This document shows positions 33,357 through 43,012 of a DNA stretch of 64,000 nucleotides, piece by piece. The first letter of the stretch is position 1. Every line of letters starts with the position of its first letter. The stretch is from NCBI GenBank assembly GCA_023954375.1, contig JAMLIC010000004.1, positions 296,338 to 360,337 of the forward strand, given 5' to 3'. The notes below the pieces were generated by a model. The model was not told the DNA's origin. It was given only the letters and a program-made list of their open reading frames with translations, and ran no database searches. The position numbers and the translations under genes are program-made. The stretch comes from Planctomycetota bacterium. GTDB taxonomy: Bacteria; Planctomycetota; J058.

Positions 33357-35972
33357 GTGACCGACCCCGGCCGATCGGACCGTCGAGAAGGGGACGGGGT
33401 CGTCTGGGAGGCCCTGCCGCTCGACCCGGCCGACGTCGCGGGCTCGCTCCTCGCGGCGGGGCCTGGCGCCGGCCTCTGCCTCGTTGACCCCGTGGAGGGG
33501 CGCAGCCACCCGGCGACCGGACCGGTGCGGATCGGGTCGGGCCAGCGCAACGACGTGGTGCTCCGCGCGTCGAGCGTCATGTACTCGCACGCGGTCCTGC
33601 ACTCCGAGGGCACGCTCGAGGTCCTGAGCCCGATCCACACCAAGCTGGACGGACTGCCCGTGGGCAAGGGGCGCCACCCCGTGGCGCCGGGAGCCCGGAT
33701 CGAGCTGGGGGAGCGCGTGCTCGAGGTCGCCGCGGCGGAGCCGCCGCCAGGGGCCGTGTTCGGTGTGTTCGACGGTTGGGCGGCCGGGGAGCGCGCGCGA
33801 GCCTGGCCGCGCGTCGGCCCGGTCCCGGTCGACAGCGGGCGCGGCCCGCCCGAGCGGTCGAAGGGGGTCTGGCTCGTGCCGCTCGAAGGGAGCCTCGCGA
33901 CCCGGCTGCCCGAGTTCGGCTGGGGGCGCGCCTGTGGGCTCGTCCTGCGCTCGGCCTGCGCGCCCGGCCCCCTCGCTCGGCACCTCGCGGGGCTCCTCCG
34001 CGTGCGAGACCCGAGCAAGCGCGAGCGGCGCTGGCGGTGGTTCGACCCGCGCGTCGCGCGGACCGTCCTGCCCACGCTGGACGGCCCGCAGGCGGCCGCG
34101 CTGTTCGGCGTCGCCCCACGCGACGCCGACGGGCGCTGGCGGTGCCCGCTGGACGGCGGCCTGCTCCTGCCTCCCGGCGCGGCGCAGCCGACGGAGCCGG
34201 CCGCGGACGACGAGGAGGAGGCGCGTGCGCCCCGGCCGGCAGGCGGCGGGGTGCCGCGGGTGACCGCCGCGACGGAGACCACGGCCGAGGCTGCCGGCGC
34301 CGGGCATCCTGCTTCGCTCGCGGGCACGGGCGACGAAGGGGCAGGCGCGCCGGCGACGGCCGACGGCGCCGTCGCCGCCGCCGCCGCGGACCTGCGGGGC
34401 GAGGCGTCGGGCCTCGCGGCGCCGGACCCAGTCGAGGTCGACGCCGCCCTGCCCGAGGACCCGCCGTGCGCGACGTGGACCTGCCCGGTGTGTCGGGCGG
34501 CCTTCACGGGCGCGCCTCCGCGCCTGATCGAGTGGCTGGCGGGGGAGGCCGACCCCGGGCAGGCCGAGGCCTGGCGCTGCGCCCCCGCGCCCGGGGTCGT
34601 GCGGCTGCCGCGGCGGGGCCGGCCCGGGCTGCAGCTCCGACCGGACCAGGCCGCCGCGCTCGGGCTCCCGCCGGCGGCGGGCGAGGCGCTGCGCCCCTGG
34701 CCGCGCCCCGTCGTCCGTGAGCTGCCCCGGGTGCTCGTGATCACGCTCACGTCGGGCGAGGCGGTGCGGGGGCGCCCGCTCCGGGTGGACGACGGCCGCG
34801 TGCTCCTGCAGGACGAGGCCGGCGGCGTCTTCGAGGTGGACCTCGCCGCGCGGCGCGACGTCGCCCCCGTGCCCGAGTCGGGCGGCGAGACCCGACCGCT
34901 CCAGGAGCCGCTCGCCGAGGACGACGTGCCGCTCGACGGGCCGCAGGCGGTCGCCGCGTGGCTGGCCCCCTACCGGGCGCGCGGGCTCGAGGCCCACGTG
35001 CTGCTCGACGGCGCGACCACCCCCGAGGCGGTGCTCGACGGGCTCGCGGGCGCGCGCCCGCTCCTGCGCGGGCGGCTCGCGCCCCGCGAGCGCGACCTGG
35101 CGCCCGCGCTCGTCCCGGCGCCCGCGGGCGACCCGCAGGCCGAGCGGCTCCTCGTCGAGGCGGTCGCGGGCGGCTGGGGCAGCGTCGTGGTCGCGGCCTG
35201 CGGGGCCGACGCCCTCGTGCGGCACCTGCGGCGGCTCCTCCGCGTCGAGGTCGAGGGGGAGCCCGACCCGCTCCACCTTCGGCTCGCCGCGCCGGCGACG
35301 CTCCGGGCGCTCCTCCCCGCCCTCGCGCCCGCGGACGTGGGGGTGGCGTTCGGCGCCGCGCGGCCGGCCGCAGCTCCGGCCGAGGGAGGGGCCGGGCTCG
35401 AGTGCCCCGTCTGCGACGGGCCCCTCGCCGACGGCGCCCCCTGCGCCTGGTGCGACGCGCGGGTGGCGGACGGGTGGCTCGTGCACGCGGTGCTCGTCCC
35501 CGTGCCCGCGGCCCCACCCGGCCTGGCCGTGGCGTACCGGCCGGGCGCCCCCGCCGGCGCGCTGCAGCCGCGATCTGGGCCCCGGCGGCTCCGCCTGGGG
35601 GGCGCCCAGCTCGACGCGCTCGTGGACGCCGCGCCGGCGACCGCGCGCGCCGAGCGCGAGGCCTGGCTGGTCGAGCACGCCCGCGCGCGCTACCCGAGCC
35701 GCTGCGTGGCGCTGGGCGAGGAGGCCGTCCGCGAGCGCGTCCGCCGCGGCCTCGACCGCGCGCGCGCCTACCGCCTGTTCGCCCTGGAGGACGTCGCCTG
35801 GCTCCTCGACGCCCTGTTCCTGGGCGACCCCGACTTCGAGCGGAGCCCGTGGGGGTGGGCCTGGGTCCACGCGCTGTGCCTGCCCGGCCCCCCGGTCGCC
35901 CGCCTGGAGCGGCTCATGGACCTCGTGGACCGCGAGCTGGCCCGGCGCAAGGCCCGCCGCGCCAGCTCGTAG
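33357..35972 (+). CDS. FHA protein with two DUF4123-like domains and zinc knuckles (injection-system adaptor candidate)
   Basis: An 871-residue protein. An FHA-like domain (about 38-128: PVRIGSGQRNDVVLRASSV) is followed by a shortened DUF4123-like region (about 178-258: GWGRACGLVLRS ... HLAGLLRVRDP ... WRWFDPRVARTVLPTL), a CxxC segment (CPVCRAAF), and a fuller DUF4123 (about 532-668: LEAHVLLDGATTPE ... WGSVVVAACGADALVRHLRRLLRV). A zinc knuckle (CPVCDGPLADGAPCAWC) and a helical C-terminus typical of DUF4123 proteins follow (DRARAYRLFALEDVAWLLD). DUF4123 proteins are chaperone-adaptors that load effectors on type VI spikes. The next gene, 10 bases on, may encode the cargo. Confidence 0.72.
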   Translation: MTDPGRSDRREGDGVVWEALPLDPADVAGSLLAAGPGAGLCLVDPVEGRSHPATGPVRIGSGQRNDVVLRASSVMYSHAVLHSEGTLEVLSPIHTKLDGLPVGKGRHPVAPGARIELGERVLEVAAAEPPPGAVFGVFDGWAAGERARAWPRVGPVPVDSGRGPPERSKGVWLVPLEGSLATRLPEFGWGRACGLVLRSACAPGPLARHLAGLLRVRDPSKRERRWRWFDPRVARTVLPTLDGPQAAALFGVAPRDADGRWRCPLDGGLLLPPGAAQPTEPAADDEEEARAPRPAGGGVPRVTAATETTAEAAGAGHPASLAGTGDEGAGAPATADGAVAAAAADLRGEASGLAAPDPVEVDAALPEDPPCATWTCPVCRAAFTGAPPRLIEWLAGEADPGQAEAWRCAPAPGVVRLPRRGRPGLQLRPDQAAALGLPPAAGEALRPWPRPVVRELPRVLVITLTSGEAVRGRPLRVDDGRVLLQDEAGGVFEVDLAARRDVAPVPESGGETRPLQEPLAEDDVPLDGPQAVAAWLAPYRARGLEAHVLLDGATTPEAVLDGLAGARPLLRGRLAPRERDLAPALVPAPAGDPQAERLLVEAVAGGWGSVVVAACGADALVRHLRRLLRVEVEGEPDPLHLRLAAPATLRALLPALAPADVGVAFGAARPAAAPAEGGAGLECPVCDGPLADGAPCAWCDARVADGWLVHAVLVPVPAAPPGLAVAYRPGAPAGALQPRSGPRRLRLGGAQLDALVDAAPATARAEREAWLVEHARARYPSRCVALGEEAVRERVRRGLDRARAYRLFALEDVAWLLDALFLGDPDFERSPWGWAWVHALCLPGPPVARLERLMDLVDRELARRKARRASS

Positions 35973-35982
35973 GGAGGCGCCC

Positions 35983-37866
35983 GTGCTGCCCAGCTTCCTG
36001 TGCCTCGGCTGCCTCGTGACCCAGGTCCTGCTGCCCGGCGCGCCGCGGGCCTGCGTGCTGTGCGGCTTCAACGCGCTCAAGGACCTGTTCTGGCCCGACG
36101 ACGACGCCCACCCCGACGACCCGGAGACGGCGAAGAAGAAGAAGGAAGCGAAGAAGAAGCCGCACCCGCCGCTCGACGACTGCCCGGGGCTCTGCCTGCA
36201 GCGTCACCTGTTCGACGTGGGGATCTGGGTCGACCGCTTCCCGAGTCCCGGTCAGCCGCTGGCGCTGGTCGCCCGCTACGCCCCGCTCTACCCCGCGGGC
36301 ATCGACGAGAGCCTCGTGCCGGAGCAGCTCCGCCCGGACACGGCGACCCTCGTCTGGACCATTCTCGAAGGGGCCGACCTCGCCACGTTCGCCGGCGGAG
36401 AGACGGCGGTGTCCGGGACCAACTCCACCCACACCAACGTCATGCTCCACTTCGGCAAGAAGGCGCAGGGTGAGGTCAGGGTCCAGCTCTCGTTCCGCTA
36501 TCGCGGCCTGCTCGACGTCCCGATCCGCCGTGAGATGACGCTGCCCGTCGGCCTCAAGCGCGATCCCGGGGAGCGGGAGGCGAGCGAGACGTCGAAGTTC
36601 CGCGTCGCGCGGCACGCGTGGAAGAGCAACCCGTACGAGAGCATGGTCGGCCCGGACGCGGACGACCTCGCGCGGGTCTACCTCGCCTGGGACTTCGCGG
36701 TCGGGAGCGCCATGCTGACCGACGCGACGAACACGAAGCTCGCGCTGCCCCATGGGTTTCTGAGCCGGTTCTCCGCCCCGATCGGCCGCGCCGGGACGGA
36801 GTTCGAGCGCCCGCACCCCGACGACCCGTTGTCGGTGGCCGTGTGCCGACGCTACGTCTTCGTGCGGGCGTTCACCGACGCGATCGGGGAGGACGTTCCC
36901 GACGACGTGCTGCGCGACGGACGACGCTCGGCCTTCCTCCAGCACCTCGAGGACCTCGCCCCCAAGGCCGCGCGCGACTTCATCGAGTTCGACCAGCTGA
37001 CCGCGGTGGAGCGAGGCGCGGTGCTGGCGCATGGGCTCTACCCCGCGACCAACGCGACCGCCGACGGTCGGGCCAAGAACCGGAGCCTGCTGTTCTTCGA
37101 GATCCTCCGCTGGGAGAGCGACCGCAAGAAGTCGGGGCGCGAACGGGACGCGGAGCGCTACGGCGACTGGATCGACCCCGACCGCTTCTCCGACCTCTGC
37201 GCGGGCTTCATGGTCCCGCCGGAGTTCACGGGCCCCGGCGCGAGCCGGGCCTACGCGGCCCTGGACCGGTCGCTGCGCGGGCAGCACAGCCTCGCGGCGC
37301 ACGTCCGCGGCGTGATCCGCGACTACCTGGCCGAGGGCCAGGAGCGCGGGCTTCGGGACTTTGCGAACCGCAAGACCGACGCGTCGAAGGACAGCGACTT
37401 CGCCTACTTCCTGCCCACGACGGTCGACCGCTACGACTTGTACCGCACAGACATCCGGGAGCATCGCCGCATGGCCCATACGCGCCTGATCGAGGCCTTC
37501 CTCGAAGCGGAGGCCGGCGCGACCCGAGCCGAGCAGCAGGCGATCTTCGATCGGGGGGCCTATCAGCTCTGGGACGAGGTCGTGAGCGGCCAGCAGCGGC
37601 TCGACCTTAAGGCCATGGCCGTGGAGTCGGCCGCCGTGGTCGTCGCGCACCACCTCGGAAAGCTGATCGTGCACTCGAAGACGAAGCACGCAGCCGGGCG
37701 CGGGATCTACGGCACGCTCTCGAAGACCGACATCTGCGACGTGCCGGTGCGCGTCGTCCGTCCGGGCGCCAAGGGGCAGGCGTGCACGTGCTCGCTGAAG
37801 GGCCTCGAGCCGGGGCCCTGCAAGCAGCACTACGAGGACGACGACCTGCCCTGGCCCTGCGGCTGA
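35983..37866 (+). CDS. Large unknown protein next to DUF4123 adaptor; cargo/effector candidate
   Basis: A 627-residue protein I do not recognise. It begins with two Cys pairs (CLGC, ACVLCG), then a Lys-rich linker, a probable beta domain (VRVQLSFRYRGLLDVPI) and a long helical region, and ends with a Cys-rich tail (CTCSLKGLEPGPCKQH). It contains many charged motifs but no known toxin signature that I can see. Base composition is somewhat less GC-rich than its neighbours, with AAG-rich stretches. GGGAGG precedes GTG 35983. Its position directly after a DUF4123 gene is the usual place for a type VI or contractile-system effector; no immunity gene is evident beside it. Confidence 0.6.
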   Translation: MLPSFLCLGCLVTQVLLPGAPRACVLCGFNALKDLFWPDDDAHPDDPETAKKKKEAKKKPHPPLDDCPGLCLQRHLFDVGIWVDRFPSPGQPLALVARYAPLYPAGIDESLVPEQLRPDTATLVWTILEGADLATFAGGETAVSGTNSTHTNVMLHFGKKAQGEVRVQLSFRYRGLLDVPIRREMTLPVGLKRDPGEREASETSKFRVARHAWKSNPYESMVGPDADDLARVYLAWDFAVGSAMLTDATNTKLALPHGFLSRFSAPIGRAGTEFERPHPDDPLSVAVCRRYVFVRAFTDAIGEDVPDDVLRDGRRSAFLQHLEDLAPKAARDFIEFDQLTAVERGAVLAHGLYPATNATADGRAKNRSLLFFEILRWESDRKKSGRERDAERYGDWIDPDRFSDLCAGFMVPPEFTGPGASRAYAALDRSLRGQHSLAAHVRGVIRDYLAEGQERGLRDFANRKTDASKDSDFAYFLPTTVDRYDLYRTDIREHRRMAHTRLIEAFLEAEAGATRAEQQAIFDRGAYQLWDEVVSGQQRLDLKAMAVESAAVVVAHHLGKLIVHSKTKHAAGRGIYGTLSKTDICDVPVRVVRPGAKGQACTCSLKGLEPGPCKQHYEDDDLPWPCG

Positions 37867-37873
37867 GCCCCCC

Positions 37874-39406
37874 TCACTCCCCGTAGAACGGGCTGCCGTC
37901 CCCCGCCGCCGCCAGGGCCGCCTCGTCGCTCGGGGCGTCATCCGCCGGCGCGTCCACGTGCGTCGGACGGATGTCGCAGTCCCTGGCGAGCGGCTGCTCG
38001 GCGTAGGGCGCGTTGTCGGGGTCGCGGAGGGCGTCATCGACGTGGAGCCAGGTCCGCTCGAGCGCCTCGTCGCCGTAGACGGCGGCGCCGGGCGGGGTCG
38101 CCGTCAGGTCGGGGACCAGGTCGGGGGGGAACAGGAGCACGTCCACGCGGCGGTTGGGCGCCTTGGCCTGCGGGTTCACGTCGGGGCGGCGCGTCGGCCA
38201 GCGCTCGCCGCAGGCCAGGGTTGGCGGCTCCGTCAGGCGCAGGGCGGCCCGCAGGTCGGCCAGGCGCTCGACGGTCGTGTCGAGGCGGTCGGCGAGCGCG
38301 CGGTCGTAGAGGTCGAAGCAGGCCTCCCAGTCGGCCGCGGTCTGCTTGCCGGCGGGGAGCTTGCGCCCGTGCTCGGCCTCGTAGCGGGCGCGGAAGGCGT
38401 CGCGCGCCTTCTTGTCCTTCGGACCCCAGGTCCCGTCGATCCCGCCCGGGTCGGTGTCCCAGCCGTGGGCGAACGCGACCCAGGCCAGGACCGCCTCGAT
38501 GTCGCGGATCTCGTAGTGCTCCTGGCAGTGGCGCGCCCACGCCTCGCGCTGCCCGGTCAGGTACAGCCACACGTTCTCGGCCCGCCGCGCCGAGAGCAGG
38601 TCGTTGGCGGCGTCGGTCCCGACGTGGTCGGTGTGCCCCGCGACGAGCACGCGCAGGTCGGGCGCGCGCCGCACCTGCGTGAGCACGGCGCCCACCACGG
38701 CCAGGCCCGTGGCCGCGTCCGCGAAGGACCAGGCGCCGGGGAGGAACACCTTGCGCCCGGTCCCGAAGCTCACGTCCTCGACCTCGATCATGCACACGCG
38801 GCGGCGCGCGTCGTCGGCGGCGACGGGCGCGATCGGCAGGTCCGCGCGCTTCCGGAGCGCGGCCACCTCGATCGACGGGGCCCAGGCCGGGACGCCGCCC
38901 GCGTCCTCGTCGGACACGTCGAGCAGGTGGCGCCCGCCCAGCGCCTCGGGCGCGAGCGCCGGCCCCGGGCCGAAGGCGGGGGCGAGCAGGAGGTCGAACG
39001 AGCCGTCGCCGCGCTCGACCTGCGCCTCGGGCGGGAAGGTCACGTCGCGCGCGCCGTCGCAGCGCTCGACCGTGATCGTCACGGTCCGGTCCTGCCGCGG
39101 CCGCGGCCAGAGCCGCACGATCAGCGTCGCCTCGGGCGCCGGCGGGGCCCCGGCCCGCGCCACCAGCGCCGCGCGCGGCGTGGCAGGGCAGGCCTGGGCC
39201 GGGGTCGTCGCGAACCCGGGTGGCGGCGCGCCGGGCGTGGGCTGGCCGGCGCCCGTCAAGCACTCGAGCCGGGCCTGCGCCCCGATGACCATGGTCCGGG
39301 TCCGCCCGGGGGCCACCGTCCACGAGGGCTTGGCGCGATCGCAGCCGGGGCAGGCCTGCTGATCGTCGGTCGCCTCGGTCTGGCAGGCTTCGCAGATCCA
39401 GGGCAC
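37874..39406 (-). CDS. Zinc ribbon - OmpA/peptidoglycan-binding protein without signal peptide
   Basis: A 510-residue protein. The N-terminus is a zinc ribbon (CEACQTEATDDQQACPGC). Near 290-330 is the OmpA-C core (LRVLVAGHTDHVGTDAAND, LLSARRAENVWLYL) and near 440 its end (NRRVDVLLFPP). Between them lies an insertion with a PG-binding-1-like segment (GIDGTWGPKDKKARDAF). It lacks an export signal, unlike usual OmpA lipoproteins, so it may be delivered by a contractile system or act in the cytoplasm. GTG 39406 has GGAGG upstream. It is convergent with the unknown gene at 35983, 7 bases apart, and probably belongs to that locus. Confidence 0.75.
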   Translation of the reverse strand: MPWICEACQTEATDDQQACPGCDRAKPSWTVAPGRTRTMVIGAQARLECLTGAGQPTPGAPPPGFATTPAQACPATPRAALVARAGAPPAPEATLIVRLWPRPRQDRTVTITVERCDGARDVTFPPEAQVERGDGSFDLLLAPAFGPGPALAPEALGGRHLLDVSDEDAGGVPAWAPSIEVAALRKRADLPIAPVAADDARRRVCMIEVEDVSFGTGRKVFLPGAWSFADAATGLAVVGAVLTQVRRAPDLRVLVAGHTDHVGTDAANDLLSARRAENVWLYLTGQREAWARHCQEHYEIRDIEAVLAWVAFAHGWDTDPGGIDGTWGPKDKKARDAFRARYEAEHGRKLPAGKQTAADWEACFDLYDRALADRLDTTVERLADLRAALRLTEPPTLACGERWPTRRPDVNPQAKAPNRRVDVLLFPPDLVPDLTATPPGAAVYGDEALERTWLHVDDALRDPDNAPYAEQPLARDCDIRPTHVDAPADDAPSDEAALAAAGDGSPFYGE

Positions 39407-39477
39407 GGGCGCCTCCGTCGCCCGAGCATGGCCCCCCGGGCCGACTCGCGCTACCGGTGGCGGAACCGCCGTTGGTA

Positions 39478-39501
39478 TGTGCCGCGTATCAGCGCGGCAC
39501 A
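39478..39501 (-). terminator. 9-bp hairpin directly after the acyltransferase-fusion stop
   Basis: 39478-39486 and 39493-39501 are perfect complements with a 6-base loop, touching the stop codon of the gene at 39502-42351 on the minus strand. There is no U-tract. Confidence 0.6.
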
Positions 39502-42351
39502 CTACGGCTCGCCGCAGACCTCCCGGATCGCCGCGCGCGCCGCGTCGCGGAGCGCGAGCGCGTCCGCCCAGTCCGGGCCCGGCGCCGGCAACGGCGGCAG
39601 GAGCGTCAGCTCGAGCGCGGCCCGGCGCGGCCGCAGCGTCTCGCCCGGCAGGAGCGCCCGCGTGCCGACGAGCGCCGCGGGCACGACCGGCGCGCCGGCG
39701 CCGGCCGCGACGACGAAGGCCCCCATGTGGAAGGGCAGGAGCCCGGGCGCGCGGTCGAACGTCCCCTCGGCGAACACGACCAGCGACTCGCCCGCCCGCA
39801 GGGCCTCGGCCAGGCGCGAGGTGTCCTCGACCCCGCCCCGCGGGTCGTGGCGCTCGACGAAGACCACCCCCAGCCTGGAGAGCGCCAGGCCCACGAGCGC
39901 GCGCTCGGTGAGCTCGCGCTTGGCGGCGAAGGTGAACCGCGTGGGCAGCGCGGCGGTGAGGACGACGCCGTCGAGGTAGCTGGCGTGGTTGGCGACGAGC
40001 ACGCAGGGCCCTGCCGGCAGGGCGTCCGCGCCGCGCACCGTCAGCGGCGTCGCGGTGAGCCCGAGGAGCGCCCGCGCGTGCGCGCGCACCCAGCGCCGGC
40101 GCGCGCGCACGGTCGGCAGGAGGACGGCGCCGAGCCAGGCCGTGGGGAAGAGGAGCACGAGCGCGAGCCAGGCCCACGCGCCGAAGAGCCAACCGCCGAG
40201 CGAGCGCCCCGCGCGCCGCGCCCGGTCGGCCGCGCTCGAGAGCGCCAGCCGCGTCACCTGCACGGCGAGCGAGGGCCCGGGCGCCCCCAGGCGCCCCTGC
40301 TCGTAGCGCGCGCGCGCCTCGGCCCGACGCACCTTCCCGTTGGCGGTCTTGGGCACGCTGCGCGGCGGCAGGAGCAGCACGTCGTCGGGCGACGTCTGCG
40401 TGAGCTCGAGCGTCAGGGCCTCGATCCGCCGGCGCAGGTCCGAGCGGCGGGCCACGTCGTCGGCGGGGAGGCGCGTCTCGGCCGCCACGACGAGGCGCTC
40501 GGCGGCGTCGTGTCCGCCGTCGTGCGCGGCGAACACCGCCACGCACCCCTTGCGCACGCCCGCGAGGTCGCTGATCGCCGCCTCGACCTCGTGCGGGTAG
40601 ACGTTTCGCCCGGCGCGGATGATCAGGTCCTTGCGCCGCCCGGTGAGGAACAGCTCGCCCTCGGCCAGGTAGCCGAGGTCCCCGGTGTCCAGCCAGCCGC
40701 CGCCGCGGTGGAGCGCCCGCGTCGCCTCGGGGTGGTCGCGGTAGCCGCGCGTGGCCGATGGCCCGCGGAACTCGACGCGGCCGACCTCGCGCGGCCCGCG
40801 CGGGCGGCCCTCGTCGTCCACGACCCTCACCTCGTGGCCCGGCAGCGGCCGCCCGCAGCCGACGACCTCCTGCGCGTCGGCGCTCCCGGGCGGCGCGGGG
40901 ACGGCCTCGCCGTCGCGCAGGAGCGTCACGCGCGAGATGCGGTCGACCCGCGGCCCGCGCCCGGGCGGCGGGAAGCACAGGCCCACCGCGCTCTCGGCGA
41001 GCCCGTAGACCGGCGAGAGCGCCTCGCGCCGGAGCCCCCGCGGCCCGAACCGCGCGGCGAAGGCCTCGAGCGTGCGCGCGCTCACCGGCTCGGCCCCGTT
41101 GAGGGCCAGGCGCCAGCTCGACAGGTCCAGCCGGGCGACCGCGGCGTCGTCGAGGCGCGCGGCGCACAGGCCGTAGGCGAAGTTCGGGGCGGCCGAGATC
41201 GTCCCGCGGTGCGCCGTGATCGCCTCCAGCCAGCGCGCCGGCCGCGCGACGAACGCCAGGGGCGAGAGGACGACCACCCTGCAGCCGTGGTAGAGCCCGC
41301 CGAGCCACGCGCCGATCAGCCCCATGTCGTGGTAGAGCGGCAGCCAGCTGACGATCACGTCGCCGGGCCCGGCGCCCGTGACCCGGCCCATGGCGCGGAT
41401 GTTCGCCAGCAGGTTCGCGTGGGTGAGGACGACGCCCTTGGGGTCGCCCGTGCTCCCCGACGTGTACTGCAGGAGCGCCACGTCGTCGGCGCGCCGGCGC
41501 GCCTGGCCCGTGGGCGCCGGCGGCGCGTCGGCCGTGAGCTCGGCGGACGTGGTGATCAGCCGCAGGTCCGGCGCCGCGCCGCGGATCAGGCGCGCCATGC
41601 GCAGGGCCCCCGGCCACGTGATCAGCGCCGCCGCCCGGGCGTTCTTCAGGATCCCCGCCTGCCGCCGCAGGTGCGCCTCGAGGCCCTGCGTCCCCGCGGG
41701 CGGATAGAGCGGCACGGGGACGGCGCCCGCGAGCAGCGCGCCGAAGAACGCCAGGAAGTACTCGCGCCCGGTCGGCAGCATGAGCGCGACCGCCTCGTCG
41801 GCCACGACGCCCGCGCGCTGGAGGCCCGCCGCCACGCGCCGCGCCCCGAGGAGCAGGTCGCGGTGGGTCAGCGCCTCGTAGGGCGGGCCCTCGTCGCGGT
41901 GCAGGAGCACGTGGGCGCGGTCGGGCGCGCGCGCCGCGTGGTGCTCGAGGACCTCGATCAGCGTCGCGGCGAGGTCGGGGAGCTCGACCTCCCCGACCGC
42001 CCCCACCGCCCCGACCGCCGGCTCGGAGAGGGCGGGCGACGCGAGCGTCGACGTCGGACCGGCGGGCGACGCAAGCGTCGCCCGGGGCGAGGCGAGGATC
42101 GCCTCGAGGAGCGCCCGGGGCGTCGGCGCCTCCAGGGCCACCTCGTCGGGCAGGTGCACGCCGAAGCGCCGCTCGACGCGGGCGAGGAGCTGCGCCCGGG
42201 CCAGGCTGTCGACGCCGACCTGCTCCAGCCGGTCGTCGAGGCCGACCGGGCCGTCGGCGCCGGGGCGCAGCTCGGCCACGGTCTCGCGGACGAGCGCCAG
42301 GAGCGCCCGCGCGGCGTCCTGTTCGGCGGTGGCGGTGCGGCCTGGCGGCAT
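39502..42351 (-). CDS. Acyl carrier - AMP-dependent acyl ligase - PlsC acyltransferase fusion
   Basis: A 949-residue three-domain protein. Residues about 12-90 are an acyl carrier domain with phosphopantetheine Ser49 (GVDSLARAQ). About 130-690 is a fatty-acyl-AMP-ligase-type adenylation domain (LQYTSGSTGDPKGVVLTH, WLPLYHDMGLIG, GLAESAVGLCFP, TGDLGY, GRRKDLIIRAGRN, PKTANGK). After a hydrophobic pair of helices, about 720-945 is PlsC-like with NHASYLD (HX4D) and FAEGTF. It should activate an acid, hold it on its own carrier and pass it to a lysolipid or other acceptor at the membrane. A second ligase/ACP set lies at 46-47.9 kb. Confidence 0.88.
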   Translation of the reverse strand: MPPGRTATAEQDAARALLALVRETVAELRPGADGPVGLDDRLEQVGVDSLARAQLLARVERRFGVHLPDEVALEAPTPRALLEAILASPRATLASPAGPTSTLASPALSEPAVGAVGAVGEVELPDLAATLIEVLEHHAARAPDRAHVLLHRDEGPPYEALTHRDLLLGARRVAAGLQRAGVVADEAVALMLPTGREYFLAFFGALLAGAVPVPLYPPAGTQGLEAHLRRQAGILKNARAAALITWPGALRMARLIRGAAPDLRLITTSAELTADAPPAPTGQARRRADDVALLQYTSGSTGDPKGVVLTHANLLANIRAMGRVTGAGPGDVIVSWLPLYHDMGLIGAWLGGLYHGCRVVVLSPLAFVARPARWLEAITAHRGTISAAPNFAYGLCAARLDDAAVARLDLSSWRLALNGAEPVSARTLEAFAARFGPRGLRREALSPVYGLAESAVGLCFPPPGRGPRVDRISRVTLLRDGEAVPAPPGSADAQEVVGCGRPLPGHEVRVVDDEGRPRGPREVGRVEFRGPSATRGYRDHPEATRALHRGGGWLDTGDLGYLAEGELFLTGRRKDLIIRAGRNVYPHEVEAAISDLAGVRKGCVAVFAAHDGGHDAAERLVVAAETRLPADDVARRSDLRRRIEALTLELTQTSPDDVLLLPPRSVPKTANGKVRRAEARARYEQGRLGAPGPSLAVQVTRLALSSAADRARRAGRSLGGWLFGAWAWLALVLLFPTAWLGAVLLPTVRARRRWVRAHARALLGLTATPLTVRGADALPAGPCVLVANHASYLDGVVLTAALPTRFTFAAKRELTERALVGLALSRLGVVFVERHDPRGGVEDTSRLAEALRAGESLVVFAEGTFDRAPGLLPFHMGAFVVAAGAGAPVVPAALVGTRALLPGETLRPRRAALELTLLPPLPAPGPDWADALALRDAARAAIREVCGEP

Positions 42352-42439
42352 GGACCCCTCCCGGTCCGTCGAGCGAACGCCGGGCCGGCGCAGGTCCCGG
42401 CGGCTCGTCGCGGGCGTGGGACGGGCGCGTCCCGCTGCG

Positions 42440-43012
42440 TCAGCGGTGTGACCGGAGTGACCGCGTGGCGACGTCGTCGCCGCCGCCGGGGCGGCCGTCC
42501 GGGCCCAGGCTGAGGAACTCCGGGCCGCCCGGCCGCGGCAGGAGCAGGTACGGATGGCCCCAGGGGTCGATCGGCGGGTGCTCCTTCAGGAAGCCTTCGA
42601 GGTCGTCGACGGACGTCGGCGCGCGACCGCGCACCTTCTGGAACAGGCGGGCGGCGTCGTGCAGGGCCTGGAAGTCGGCGCGGACGCGCTCCAGCCGGGC
42701 GGCGTGGCTCTGGCCCATGCGGGGCGTCGTCGCCGCTGTGCCGAGGACGACGAGGAAGGCGGCGGCGGCGGCGTAGACGACGAGGTCGGCGGCGAGGAGC
42801 CAGAGCGTGTTCCTCTGTCGGACCGCGACGCGTGGTCGACGAACGCGCGACCGACGTCGGCGCGGGCAGCCCAGCGTGGGGCACGCGGCGTCGGCGCCGC
42901 ACTCCGGATGGACCAGTGTCCGGCAGCCGGGGCACGGCGGGGGCACCTCGACCAGGTCGTCGTGGCACAGCGCGCACCGCGCCGGCGACCCGGCGCGGGC
43001 CGCGAGCGTCAC
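42440..43012 (-). CDS. RING - TM - pseudopilin(GspG)-like protein 1
   Basis: A 190-residue protein: RING-type cluster (CALCHDDL, CPGCRTLVHPEC, CPTLGCPR), one hydrophobic segment (LLAADLVVYAAAAAFLVVLG), and an outside domain that looks like the globular half of a type II pseudopilin: a helix (RVRADFQALHDAARLFQKVRG), then DPWGHPYLLL and FLSLGPDGRPGGGDD, the calcium-site end of GspG. It lacks a prepilin cleavage site. GTG 43012 overlaps the upstream stop (GTGA). It is last of three tandem paralogues. The combination suggests signalling across the membrane by an anchored minor-pilin-like domain; no function is known. Confidence 0.75.
   Translation of the reverse strand: MTLAARAGSPARCALCHDDLVEVPPPCPGCRTLVHPECGADAACPTLGCPRRRRSRVRRPRVAVRQRNTLWLLAADLVVYAAAAAFLVVLGTAATTPRMGQSHAARLERVRADFQALHDAARLFQKVRGRAPTSVDDLEGFLKEHPPIDPWGHPYLLLPRPGGPEFLSLGPDGRPGGGDDVATRSLRSHR

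Noticed and set aside
32487..36080. Minus-strand open frame of about 1200 codons
   Set aside because: It runs opposite the GspE-N-like and DUF4123 genes, crosses two real genes and has no recognisable motif.
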